From positions 136,571,418 through 136,635,417 of the forward strand of contig OV050030.1 of NCBI GenBank assembly GCA_920105625.2: DNA of 64,000 nt, written 5' to 3'. The translations under genes and the position numbers were made by a program. Position 1 is the first letter of the stretch. Each line of letters opens with the position of its first letter. Shown here in pieces: positions 34,401 to 45,060 of this stretch. The notes under the pieces are model-generated. The model saw only the letters and a list, made by a program, of their open reading frames with translations, was not told where the DNA came from and ran no database searches. The DNA is from Clusia tigrina. Its lineage: Eukaryota; Arthropoda; Insecta; Diptera; Clusiidae.

Positions 34401-34809
34401 ATTCCTTTGCTTCCAGTATACCACCTATATTTGTTTCTTTTATAATTAAATGCTTTCGAAACGCTTCTATAGCATCATCCACTGTAAAATATTTTGGTGG
34501 AGTTCCTTCTGTTGTTATTTGAAAAATAGGTGAAGTTGTTGTTGTTGTTGTTGTTGAAAATGTATCATTTTTATCGATTTGATCTAATTGATAATCATAA
34601 TCATAATCTAAATTATTTAGTGGTTTACTTTTTTCCATCAGTTTAAATGATATATTAATTTTTAGAATATCACTATTAGGAAGTGTAAGATTAAATGTTA
34701 CACTTTTTGAACTTGATTCTATCAGAGGAGTATTACTAATAGATAGTGATAGTGGATTTCCAATCACCACTTTTAAAAATACAAATAAAAATAATAATGT
34801 TAATTTCAT
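34400..34809 (-). CDS. Unidentified secreted or membrane-anchored Polinton-linked protein, 3' truncated
   Basis: ATG at 34809 is followed by a clear signal peptide (MKLTLLFLFVFLKVVIG). Then comes a Ser/Thr/Asn-rich segment with SVTFNLTLPNSDILKINISF, an acidic DYDYDYQLDQ patch, a Thr run (a GTT repeat on the plus strand) and PKYFTVDDAIEAFRKHLII. There are no transmembrane segments after the signal. It lies 119 bases downstream of the capsid stop, in the same orientation and AT-rich style as the Polinton genes. I do not recognise the family. Its true end is lost: the frame runs on into the RNase H scrap, giving a 158-codon chimera that stops at 34333. Confidence 0.55.
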
Positions 34810-34928
34810 TTTCTCCTATGTATTTGTTGTATGTGACTGCGACGGTGTTTAAAGATATAATGAAGGAAAATACTAGCGATTATTATCTATATAACCAAAA
34901 AATCAAATTTTCTTATTTTCTTTTTATT

Positions 34929-37761
34929 TTACAATATTTTTCTTACTTCGTTTGTAAGGGGAATATATTTGAACATTTTATCATGTATAATTAAACAATA
35001 TGCAGATGTATTATTTGGTATGTTTGTTGATGTTTTAATTCAATCCGAATATCAATTGGTCCATTTTTGGTAGTTTCATTTTGATGAGTTACATCTAAGA
35101 CAATTATTGGCGCATTTGATGAAAATTCTTCTCGTGCTAATAGAGGGTGTAAATAGCGTGAATAATAACTTTCTTGAAACTTCAAGTACATATTATATAA
35201 TAAAGCAAAACGATTTCGATTAAATTTAAGATATAGATCATCATAAGGATATATGTCAGAGTTCAGATATACTTTTATATCTGACAAATCACAATGCATG
35301 AACTTATTATTATTTCGAAACGCTAATAATAGAAAACGTGGTTTTTCATTTTCAGCAGCTAGTTAGGTTAGGTTAGGTTAGGTTAATGTGGCAGCCAGTT
35401 CAGGGACCAGCTCACTCAGACCACCATGGGTCCATTGTGATACCACCGCGCCACAACGCACCCCCGATTCACTCGTCGAACCATTTTGAAGCACTAATAA
35501 AGCGCAGGATTTGTTTGATCCTCGCGCTAGACACCTCTGTAAGAGAGCTAAAAGCGTATTTGCCTAAAGAGCTCGCTCTGCTTCTGGCCAGAGCGGGGCA
35601 ACTACAGAAGAGATGTTCCACAGTCTCCTCCTCCTCCTCATCCCCACAGCTTCTCCAGTATTCATGAGAGAATACTCCCAGCCTGAGGGCATGTCTGCCG
35701 AAAAGCCAGTGACCAGTTATACAAGCCACGACCTTAGAGATATTCTCTCTCGGCAGGGCAAGCAAGTCTCTAGTTGTGCTACTATTAAGTTCCGGCCACA
35801 TTAGCCTAGTCGTTAGGCAAGTGCCCTCTTGTGCCCAAGACCCATTGGTCTCACGCACGACCCTAGCCTTCAGAATCAGTTTACAGGTGGCAATAGGTAT
35901 TCCAATCTCACATCATCCGGGGAAGGTTGGTACCCCGTCTGGCTAAGTCATCAGCCCTACAGTTTCCCGCAATATCTCTATGCCCCGGAACCCATAAAAG
36001 GCGTACCTTGAAAGCGGTACTGATATCATTTAGGGCTGCTCGGCAGTCCTGAGCAACCTTTGATTTCAGTGCCACCGAATTTATTGACAAGATGGCCGCC
36101 TGGCTCTCCGAGTAGATATTTATAATATTTCTTGTTACGGCATGTCTATTTAAGTAGACTGCTACCTCCTTTATGGCTAGGACCTCTGCTTGATAAACAC
36201 TGCAGTGGTCGGGGAGACGGAAAGAAAGTTCCAGTCCCAGATCTTTTGAGAAAACTCAAAAGCCGACTCTATCGTCAAGTTTGGATCCGTCAGTGTAGAA
36301 ATTAAGTTCCCCCCTTCTCCATGGCATTGGTGTTTGCCACTCTCTTCTAGACGGAATATATGTCTGGAAGTGCCTATCGAAGTTGAGGTTAGGTATAGAG
36401 TGGTCAATGTGTTGGATAGAACTACTCCAGGTATGCGCAATAGTCGAGTGACCAATCTGCCGATCATGCCATAACGCCGCACATTTCAGCCTTAGTGCTG
36501 ATGTGGCGGCCACTTTTTTCCCTACCAGCTCTAATGTAGGTAGGTTGAGTATTACTTCTAAAGCTTTAGTAGGCGTGGTCCTGAAGGCCCCAGAGATGCA
36601 TAAAAAAGCCGTTCTTTGGACCTTGCTCAGAAGCTTCAAAAAGCTTTGTTTCTGAGTGGCTGGCCACCATACCGGTATTCCATATAGCAATATTGGTCTT
36701 ACCACCGAAATGTATAGCCAGTGCATAATTCGTGGGGATAGCCCCCACCTGATTCCGGCCGCTTTTTTACATGTGTACAAAGCAATATTGGCCTTCCTGA
36801 CTCTTTCTTCAATATTGGGTTTCCAGGTAAGTTTTCTATCTAGTACTAGTCCCAAATATCTAACTGTCTCCTTCATCGGAATTTCCACACCTTTGTATGT
36901 TAGCGGGCAGACCTCAGGAAATCTATTTTTCTTCGAAAAGAGGATTAATTCCATTTTCTCAGGGTTTAACGCTAATCCCCTTCTTCCCGTCCAACCAGCA
37001 GCAAGTTAACATTCCATAAAATATTTGTACTATTGTTAGGTAATGATGGATTATAATATGTATCCCAACTCCTAAATGAAATATTTAATGGTTGTTGACT
37101 CTTAATTACTTTTAACATTTCCAATTTATATTCATCAGCAAGTTGAACATGTTGTATTTTCCATGTAATACTTGTTATTGTTAATTTAAGTTTTTCATTT
37201 GCAGTGATAGATGTTAAGACATTGCTGTCATTCATAGAACGTAACAAAATCAGTTCATGTTTACAATTCATTATTATTTTATTAAAATCTTCGGCAAAAC
37301 CAAGCAGTAATTTTAATGGCACACAAAAATTGAAATAACCGCTAATAAGTGTAAGATTCTCGGAGATTGGCGCCCATCCTGCATTTATTAGTGCACTACT
37401 ATCATCTTTATTCAAAGATACAAAGTTTTTTAATTCTGTAGCAATATCCAAATGTCGTGTCCGATAAATTTCTATACCATTAATTTCATATCGAATTTCA
37501 TCAAATATCTAGATATGCCATACAATTATTAAAAAGTTTTACAGTATTAGAGATTGTATTATCTGCTGCTTTCGTTACAAATCCCTCAATGTATAAAAAG
37601 CTTTCGCTTGGTAAAACATATGAATCTTGATTTTGATTTGCTATACGAATTTCATCATTATTTTGAAATGATTGTAAATATGATGTATAGCTACGATATT
37701 CTTTCTTAATAATTGAATTATCAAACAATGGTTTCTGTAGTACATTGATTATATTACTCAT
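34929..37761 (-). pseudogene. Polinton major capsid protein (double jelly-roll), split by LOA insertion
   Basis: This would form the capsid shell. ATG at 37761; the 86-codon start has IINVLQKPLFDNSIIKKEYR. After a frameshift near 37505 the middle follows (37451-37010, with SALINAGWAP, FNFCVPLKLLLGFAEDF and SFRSWDTYYNPSLPNNS). The C-terminal part lies beyond the inserted element (35345-34929): KPRFLLLAFRNNNKF, VYLNSDIYPYDDL, APIIVLDVTHQNE, GPIDIRIELKH and, after another shift, YCLIIHDKMFKYIPLTNEVR. These match in order the insect double-jelly-roll proteins I associate with Polintons. About 396 codons without the insertion. The call is from remembered motifs; a profile search would settle it. 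Confidence 0.75.
35365..36995 (-). mobile_element. LOA-like element 3, 5' truncated, inserted in the capsid gene
   Basis: The minus strand begins just after the RT catalytic motif (GLALNPEKMELILFSKKNRF) and continues through TVRYLGLVLDRKLTWKPNIE, SVVRPILLYGIPVW and FLCISGAFRTTPTKALEVIL. RNase H follows (FYTDGSKLDD near 36300, AEVLAIK near 36180, VRLLWVPGHRDIAGNCRAD near 35990). The Cys tail at 35690-35610 (CGDEEEEETVEHLFCSCPAL) completes it. It ends in a (CCTAA)n tail on the minus strand. The flanks CAGCAGCTAGTT (35353-35364) and CAGCAGCAAGTT (36996-37007) form a 12-base target duplication with one mismatch. 5' truncation is normal for target-primed insertion. Confidence 0.9.
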
Positions 37762-37769
37762 TTTTTTTA

Positions 37770-37988
37770 TTAAACTTTTAATTGAAATCTTAAATTTTGT
37801 AGAAACTTCCGATTAGCTTCAGTGACATTATTAGTTTTTTCTTGTTGTTTATATTTGGATTTCGCTTGATATTGATTTTTACAAAATGATATATATTTTT
37901 CTTCTTCTTCTTTACGGTTGTCTTCTGTTGCTGCTAGTGAAATGAATGATAAATCATTGTGTAACTGATTTTTATTGAAGCTAATCAT
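37770..37988 (-). CDS. Small Polinton ORF, 72 codons, unknown role
   Basis: ATG at 37988 overlaps the penton gene stop (TAATG), and the stop lies 8 bases before the capsid ATG, so penton, this ORF and capsid are tightly packed. The protein is charged: NRKEEEEKYISFCKNQYQ, then Lys/Gln-rich KSKYKQQEK, with no signal or membrane segment. It probably forms helices. The position between penton and capsid suggests a virion or assembly role, but that is inference. It is intact, unlike its neighbours. Confidence 0.6.
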   Translation of the reverse strand: MISFNKNQLHNDLSFISLAATEDNRKEEEEKYISFCKNQYQAKSKYKQQEKTNNVTEANRKFLQNLRFQLKV

Positions 37989-38671
37989 TATTTTAAAGGT
38001 TTTAAATACAATCTTATTGTTATTTTTTCTTCGCGAAAATTTATTAAATTACCGTCTTGATCAACAACTTTCAAAATAATAAGATTTATTTCATTGGTAT
38101 TTACAGGTAAATATATTACATTAGCTGGCGTTTCAGTGATTTTGTAACCTGGCCTAACGACAAGTTAAAACTAATGTAAAGTATGTGCTGATACACTATT
38201 TATATATGATCCAGTCACAATATTACAATCAACAACTATTGTGTTTATTTTTGTTATATCAATTGTTTTATCTGAATAATGGACAATACCTGGCTCCAAT
38301 ACTCTCTTACTAAACCCCAAAATTGAAGCAATTGAATTATCTCTATCGAAATAAATTGGATCTATAGAGCTTTTTATTTCCGTTTTTAAGGTATTATAAT
38401 TTGCTTGTACTCGTATATCAAGAATTCCCTTTTGATTCAGTTGTTCATATTTACCACTAACTGCATCAGCAATATCAGATAATTCATATGATCCAATAAG
38501 AATCTCTATTTCATTATCACCAATATGAAATAGATTGTTTTCTACATCAACATTCGGAATTGAATGATATGTGTCGAAGCTTATTAAACCGCAAACATTA
38601 AGTTGAATCGGTGGAAAATAATTTGCTACAAGTAATGAAGAATTTCCGGTTAGTGTTAATGTTATCGACAT
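37988..38671 (-). pseudogene. Polinton penton-like (minor capsid) protein
   Basis: ATG at 38671 starts MSITLTLTGNSSLLVANYFP. Then follow LISFDTYHSIPNVDVENNLF, IEILIGSYELSDIADAV, TLKTEIKSSIDPIYF and VDCNIVTGSYINSVSAHTL. After a frameshift and stop near 38165 the C-terminus reads GYKITETPANVIYLPV and VVDQDGNLINFREEKITIRL, ending in TAA at 37990-37988. About 227 codons. The beta-rich text and the conserved ITGxY..HT and RVVDQDG-like blocks match the single-jelly-roll penton-like proteins of insect Polintons as I remember them. The position next to the capsid gene supports this. Confidence 0.7.
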
Positions 38672-38720
38672 CTTAACGACTAGTAAGTAAATAAAGTGAT
38701 GAAGGTATTGAAAAATGGTT

Positions 38721-39623
38721 TTATGCAGATGAATTGTTAAGATCAATCCAAGAATTGTGTTCTGCCTTTCAACTAAATATGTTTGAGGAAATTCGGTTTT
38801 CATTAACTGGAATCTATAAAACCCTCCTTTAATTTCATGACCTTGATAGTCTTCTAAAATATATGTAGTAGGGTTACTATTTTGTATAGCTTTAATTCTA
38901 AAGATTTCCGTTGTCCAGTTTGGTGTGTAACCTTTTTCGAATACATGCTTATATTTACTAAGTCGAACATATTCACCAACTTTAAATTTGGGTTTATTAA
39001 AAACTTTTAAATTGTTATAGACTGTATCCAATAGAAATTTTTCATTTGTAGAATTCACTTCATTAGGTGCCATTTTTATAGTCCTATGAAATGTATTATT
39101 ATATTTATCAGTAAGTTCTTGATATTTATCAATCCATTGAAATTTTCCTCGATAACTAAACTCTTTCCACATCATTCCCTTTAATGTTCTATTAAATCGT
39201 TCTACTATGGATACCTTTAAAACACTATATGTTGAATAGTGATTAATGTGATTGCTTTGCATCAGATGGCGAAATTGATTATTGAAAAATTCTTTTCCAT
39301 CATCTGTTTGTAAATTTTTTGGTATTCGACGATTGTTATTAAAAATGCTTTTCATTGATTTGTTTCGTTTAGAGCAGTTCTATTTTTCAATGCTACACTC
39401 CAGGCTTTTTTCGAAAGGTATCTATTACTGTTAAAAGATAGCGAAATTTTTTATTATTAGCTTCATAATTCCCCATTTCAACTAAATCTGCTTGCCATAA
39501 GTCATCAATTCCTTTCATGATAACTCGTCTTCTTTTAAAATTTTTTCGTGCTCGTTTGTGTAGTTCATTGACCATTTCTCGTTTTTTCATTTCCATATTG
39601 TCCATGTTCGAGGGTGTTTCCAT
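38721..39623 (-). pseudogene. Polinton retroviral-type integrase with chromodomain remnant
   Basis: This would insert the element into chromosomes. ATG at 39623. The catalytic triad is present in a broken frame: LWQADLVEMGNYE (Asp), NLQTDDGKEFFNN (Asp) and VSIVERFNRTLKG (Glu). A shift near 39390 lies between the first Asp and the rest. KPKFKVGEYVRLSKYKHVF and WTTEIFRIKAIQ form the C-terminal SH3-like part, followed by TYLVER, the start of a chromodomain. Most of that domain is deleted: in the next frame HNSWIDLNNSSA and the original stop (38723-38721) remain. The deletion shifted the frame so that the ORF now runs on into the penton gene. About 300 codons. Confidence 0.85.
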
Positions 39624-39687
39624 ATTATCTGTTAGTGAATTTATGTATGTCTTATTTTATATACTTTGAGAAAATAAAACCTTTATT

Positions 39688-40179
39688 TCAAATTTTAATA
39701 ACTGGTTGCTCAATTTTAATTCGCTTAACATCTTCATTGTCTTTATCAAGATATTTATATAAGTAGTTTTCAATCTGACTAAGTCTTTCTTCAATTTTAT
39801 TTACAAATTCTTTATTTGCACTAAATAATCGGTCATTAATTGCTTTTTCAATTAGATTCGTATCCTCTTTAACATCGTTATCAATAATTGCATACAATTT
39901 TTCTATATCACTCCTAGTAATTTTCACATCTTTATCATATTCGGTTTTGAATTCTTCTAATTTTGTTCTTAGAAGCCAATTCTTTTTAACAAGATATGCT
40001 TTAGTAACTGCATCATTAACATCACTAGGTTCACACAGATTAGTAGTTATTTTCTTATTAAAATTTAAATGTTGATTATCTATGCTAATAGCAAGCGTTT
40101 TAGTTATAATTGTTTTTAATTTTGAATCGTTAAATCGTTGATTAACTGAACTTTCTCCAAATTTATTTATGAAACTCAT
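39688..40179 (-). CDS. Polinton fibre-like or coiled-coil protein
   Basis: The likely start is the second Met (MSFINKFGESSVNQRF, at 40179). The first half has ISIDNQHLNFNKKITTNL followed by CEPSDVNDAVTKAYL. The second half is a predicted helix/coiled coil rich in Lys, Glu and Ile, ending NEDVKRIKIEQPVIKI. The pattern 'I.NL..P....DAV.K.Y' recurs in phage and virus tail-fibre proteins at trimeric shaft joints, so a spike or fibre role is possible; this is inference from pattern only. The frame is intact (164 codons) and lies 64 bases upstream of the integrase ATG. Confidence 0.6.
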   Translation of the reverse strand: MSFINKFGESSVNQRFNDSKLKTIITKTLAISIDNQHLNFNKKITTNLCEPSDVNDAVTKAYLVKKNWLLRTKLEEFKTEYDKDVKITRSDIEKLYAIIDNDVKEDTNLIEKAINDRLFSANKEFVNKIEERLSQIENYLYKYLDKDNEDVKRIKIEQPVIKI

Positions 40180-40924
40180 TTTGTGATTTACGAGCACAGC
40201 ACTGTTTTTAATTTAGATTTTACAGAATTATATTAGCTTCTTTCAGTTCTTCGATAATATAAATTATTTCGTTTTTGTGATTATTATGTCCTACGCTTTC
40301 TGATGATAGAAGCAAACGTAATCTGTTGACTAATTTATTAGGATCATCCCAATATACGAGTACAGTGCACTCGCGGTAACGTGAACACCGCCTAACGTGA
40401 ACACGCATTTTTTTACACTAAATACTCTGTAACGTGAACAAACTTGAAAGCTCTATAACATGAACAAATTTTTTTCACTGCATTTCTTGTCATAAAGTGT
40501 TACGCAACACTGAAATCTATGACCATTTCTTTTAAATGTTTGGGGAATCCCCTTTCAACAGGGTCCGTTAAACTCTTACAAACACAACCGACGTATAAAT
40601 CTCACTAATACACTCACCCTGCTTGTCAAACCGGTTTAGTGTCTATACCAGCTATAAGAGTAAATGACTTGCCATGCTCTCATTCCATGTGAGATCCCAC
40701 GTAAGGTTGCGAGACAAACAACAACAACACTGCAATACATGAAATTTGATATTAAAAGTTCGGGGAGTCCCCGTACATTGAAATATGTGTGTCTATGATC
40801 TAAAATTTCTTAATGTATGACTTCGTCTTAGTTCATTTAACGTTTTCTTCTTGCGCGGGGTGGTGATTTTATCGACATGATTGTTAAAAAACCAATTTGA
40901 TTGCAGTTAAAAGACATTCAGACA

Positions 40925-42590
40925 TTTTAGACAGTTTAAAAAATGGAACAAGTGTAACTAGCTTGGCAAAAAAATACAATGTCGCTAAGTCAACAATATG
41001 CAGTATCAAAAAAAAAAGAATCGATTTTGACATGTGTAAATAACACATACCAAGGACCGGGGAAGAGACAAACTCTTAAGACGTCAGAATTTGCTGCTAT
41101 GGAAAAAAGTCTATATCATTGGTTCATCCGTATGCGTAACAGGAATTGGCCTATAAGTGGATTAATGATCAAAGAAAAGGCAAAGGAATTACATTCCCAA
41201 CTAAAAGAAAGCGAAACCAGGTTTAATGCTAGTGACGGTTGGCTCCAGCGATTTAAGAAAAGATACGGAGGTGGCTTGCTGAAAATAACTGGAGAAAAAC
41301 TCTCGTCACAGCCTCAATTAGTAGATCCATTTAAGCAAAAACTAAAAGAAAAACTTAATCAAATGGACTTATGCAAGGGTCAAATATAGAATGCTGATGA
41401 GTCAGGTTTATTTTGGAAGCTTTTGCCAGCTAGGACGTACGTGTCATCGCAGGAGAAAACAGCTCCTGGTGCAAAGACAGAGTAACAGCGTATAACGTTC
41501 CTGTGTTGTGCAAATGCATCTGGAGCGCATAAACTAAAACTATTGGTGATCGGTAAGGCAAAAAATCCATGCAGTTTTAAAAACTTCAATTGTCCTACGG
41601 ATTATCAGAACTCCAAATCAGCCTGGATGACGTCTGCCATTTTTAAGCATTGATTTCATCATTCATTTGTGCAACAGGTAGACAATTTTTTCTTTGATTT
41701 AAAAAACTTATAAAACATTCTAACTTTAAACGGGTAAAACTGTTTCTAAAGAAGAACAACTTACCAATGAAGGCACTATTTCTTCTTGACAACTCTCCCT
41801 CTCATCCAAGCGAAACAGGGTTAAAAACAGATGATGGAAATATAATTGCCATGTTTATGCCACCGAATGTCACTCCTCTCATTCAACCGATGGACCAATA
41901 TGCTATTAAAATAACTAAGTTACATTACAGAAACTGTTTATTGGCTTCAATATCGGCAAAAAATTCAGATCTGTTAGAATCAATGCGTAATGTAACATTG
42001 AAAAATGCTGTAACTCTTTTATCTGTTTCATGGGATCGGGTCAGAACAACAACTCTTGCCAATTGCTGGAATAATGTTTTGACTTTAACGGAAATCCAGG
42101 AGGACCCTGAATGGAACATTCCCTTAAGTACCTTGAAAGAGAAATGGGATGGAGGAATAAACTCTTTAATGAGAATTTCAATGGATCTCCTTCAGGATTT
42201 GAGTCCTCAGGTAGGCATTTTAGGAAACACTGTAAAATCATAATTAAAATTGTTTTTCTAACTCTTTTCTAGGTAGAGTTTATATTGCCAATTGTTCAAG
42301 AGTGGAATAACGATCATTGTGAAGATAACTCCAGCGAAATCATTGAAATTGATCAAAACGAAGAAAGTGATGATGATGATTGCATTGCTGATAATCCTGT
42401 AAAGAAAATTACCGCAAGTGAGGCAATTGAAATCTTTGACAAGGGTTTGCAATGGGCAGGAGAGGCAATGGTGGACCAAAGTGACATGAATGCACTCAGA
42501 CGCTTAAGGGAGAAAGCAGTATTCCAGCTACTTGAGAAGAAAAAGCAGTTTACGGACTTCTTCAAGATTACGGACTTCTTCAATGGATAA
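40925..42590 (+). pseudogene. Tigger/jerky-type transposase
   Basis: The first helix-turn-helix is readable at 40940-41020 (VTSLAKKYNVAKSTICSIK). The second, CENP-B-type domain lies in 41040-41390 (LYHWFIRMRNRNWPISG, KEKAKELHSQL, DGWLQRFKKRYG). The catalytic Asp positions are NADESGLFWKLLP (near 41400), FLLDNSPSHPS (near 41790) and TPLIQPMDQ (near 41890). The acidic C-terminus (42285-42590) reads on after an apparent 62-base intron (GTAGGC at 42211 to TTCTAG ending 42272). Stops at 41387-41389, near 41485 and around 41650-41760 disable it. Confidence 0.85.
42211..42272 (+). other. Candidate intron in the Tigger transposase
   Basis: The sequence starts GTAGGC after ...DLSPQ and ends TTTCTAG before VEFILPIVQEW. 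It contains in-frame stops and a pyrimidine-rich 3' end, and removing it keeps the frame into the acidic C-terminal part. 62 bases is a usual fly intron length. It is not tested by transcripts. Confidence 0.55.
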
Positions 42591-44004
42591 ATTTGATTTG
42601 GAATTATGTTTGCTATTTAATTTCACACCTATGGATATTTTTGTGATCTCTTTTTGCTTTTTTTTTGTGAATTTTTATTACTAATTTAAATTGCTTTATA
42701 ATACCATACCCACTGATATTTTTACGATCTCTTTTTTAAATTTTTTGATGAAATTGAATTTATAATTTAAGTTTTTAATATTACTAATGACTATAATAAA
42801 AAAACCATCACGCTAGAACGTGTTAAACTCCTGAATAAAGTAATTTAAGGCTATTTTTTGTTCTGAAATTCAACGTTCGCTAACGTGAACATTTTCGCTA
42901 ACGTGAACTCTCTTGGTTTTAATTAGTTCACGTTACCGCGTGTGCAGTGTATATAGTTGGGCTTACGATTGATTAATGATTTTAATCCGCTTCCTATCTT
43001 TAAAGCGTTTATTTTTGAATTAAACAATTTTTTAATTATGCACCGATATTTAAATGTTTTTGTACCTTTAATTTGTGCGTTTGTTTGATAATGACGTTTG
43101 TGCGCATTTGTATTAATTAAAATTTGTTTTTAATTTTTTAAATCATTTTTAGAGTATTTTAGAGGTTTGGTGTGAAATACTAATTCAAATAACCCCGGTG
43201 TCATTTTCCATCTTTTACCACCAACATTAATAGAGTTATCAGTATTAAATTTTATTTTCTTATATCCATACCGTCATCTTCCTTTTTAATCAACATTAAC
43301 ACCATATAGTGTATCTAACTTTTTACTATCTTTGATTAATTCTAAATTTTTTAGTAATTTATTTGAATTAGTGATACTGCTATCATACAATTTAAGTAAT
43401 TTTTTCCGTTTCTTGTTATCATAGTTAAAATCATTTAATTTTGTTTTAATTTTTCGCTTTCGTTTAACTTTTGTTTGTGTTGCAGTTGTCGATTGTGATG
43501 TTATTAAGGGATGCATAGTATTATGCAATACGAGTACATTCTCATCATCACTTTTTCTTTTTACTTGTTTACTCTCTATATTTCTTTCATAAGATTTCCT
43601 TTTCAATTGTTTGTATTTTTTTAGATTGTGTTCATATCTATCGTCTATTGATGTGCTAGCTTTTTTCATTGGAAATGGTGGTTGTGATGTAATTAAAGGG
43701 ACTACTGTATTAGGAACTACATTCTCTTTATCAGCATCATTTACACTTTTTACTTGTTTGTGTTCTGTAATTTTGTTATATCTTTCCTCTTTTAATTGTC
43801 TATTCACATTTAATTTTCTTTTATTTGGTTTAAAATAATTATCTTTTAATTTTTTTAGTTTGTTTTCATATAAACGATTTTGTTTCATTCTTTTGAGTTT
43901 GTTTTGATCAAAATTATTTTTTTGTGATTTCTGACTATTTGCTAATGAATCATTATCATTTATGAAAGAAGCCATGTTATAATAATCGTTTTTGTTATCA
44001 TCAT

Positions 44005-44215
44005 TGTGGTATATTGATACTATTAGATTATAAGTAGATTCGTAAGTAGATTATCTGTAAGCCACCTGGCATCTCTATGCACACGTAATCAGATTATCTA
44101 CTAGCCATCTGGCATCTCTAAGCTAATGTCAATAAAATAAGTTGTAGATAAGAAATAACGAATAAAACGAACAGTCTATGAACAGAAATAAAAGAAGAAC
44201 GATCACCAGCTTACA
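44005..44215 (+). repeat. Gypsy (Mag-like) 5' LTR
   Basis: It starts TGTGGTATATTG and ends CCAGCTTACA, giving TG...CA ends. It contains an internal near-duplicate (CTGGCATCTCTATGCA and CTGGCATCTCTAAGCT) and AATAAAA polyadenylation words near 44160-44195. The primer site GTGGCGACGAGGATT follows at once. The last 42 bases recur at 47426-47467. Confidence 0.85.
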
Positions 44216-44279
44216 GTGGCGACGAGGATTAATTGGTTAAGCAACAAAAGGCAAGTGAAGGTCAGTAACGATGCCAGAC

Positions 44280-45060
44280 ACTGTAACTGGATGGAAATTC
44301 GAGGTCCATAGCAAGTGTACGTGTGCCAAATTTTGAGCTGGGAGTGAACGATTGGAATGTGTTCCAAAGGCAGCTGAAACAACTGTTTATAGCTTACGAC
44401 ATTATCGACGATGCCCGTAAGAAGGCGGTATTGCTCACAGCATTGTCGGAAAGTGCATATAAATTGTTGGAAAACTTGTTAAGTCCGACAGACGTGGACA
44501 GCGGTGGTGTTACTCTAACTAAATGCTTGGAGGTGATGGAGGAGCATTTCAAACCGACAACATCAGGGTTCACCGAACGTTTCCATTTTTACAATGCGGG
44601 TGGGCGGTGCGTGTACGTGCATTGGCTATTGACTGCGATTTTGGTGAGCAGCTTAATATGGCGATTAGAGACAAATTCATAATGAGTTTGGAAAAAGGTC
44701 CAACCCGTGCCAAAATTCTCATGGAACCAGTTTCAATTTCTTTTGAGCGTGTGGTGGAAATCGCAAATGCAACGGAATACGTTCTGCGAAATCATCATCA
44801 GAGAGAGGTTAAATTGGAGCCGGAGGAAGTAAATTACATGAAACATGAAGGGCAAAGCAAGGGCAAAGCCGTACAGAGATGGACAAAAACAACAACAACA
44901 AAAGCAGCAGCGGGGGAAGGAACATAGCAAGCAACACCAACAGCAGCCACAGTGCAAAGTATGCGGGTATGATTACCATAGTAGTAGTAAATGTAAGTTT
45001 AAAAATTATAAATGTAATGCATGCAAACAGCGAGGGCATTTGAAAAAAATGTGTAAAGCG
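44280..45060 (+). pseudogene. Mag-like gypsy gag with two zinc knuckles
   Basis: VPNFELGVNDWNVFQRQLKQ opens the capsid part and continues to 44682. A frame change near 44590 leads to MAIRDKFIMSLEKGPTRA and VVEIANATEYVLRN (to 44927). A second change leads to the nucleocapsid, with CKVCGYDYHSSSKC and CNACKQRGHLKKMC, both complete. In the intact family gag and pol may be one frame; here two shifts break it. Confidence 0.78.

Larger units (their letters stand above)
40363..42949 (+). mobile_element. Tigger/pogo-like DNA transposon
   Basis: 2587 bases, flanked by TA on both sides (40361-40362, 42950-42951). The terminal inverted repeats are CAGTGCACTCGCGGTAACGTGAAC on the left and, inverted, CACTGCACACGCGGTAACGTGAAC on the right. 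TAACGTGAAC-type words recur inside both ends. The coding region between them has CENP-B-type DNA-binding domains and a DDD catalytic domain. It is inserted in the C-terminal part of a Polinton gene. Confidence 0.9.

Noticed and set aside
35365..35386. TTAGG repeats resembling insect telomere sequence
   Set aside because: Only four units, placed exactly at the 3' end of a LOA-like element and followed by its coding region; it is the element's 3' tail. Flies also lack TTAGG telomeres.
44733..45039. Cys-rich minus-strand frames resembling a secreted Cys-rich peptide
   Set aside because: Antisense of CAA/CAG/AAC-rich nucleocapsid codons in the Mag-like gypsy.
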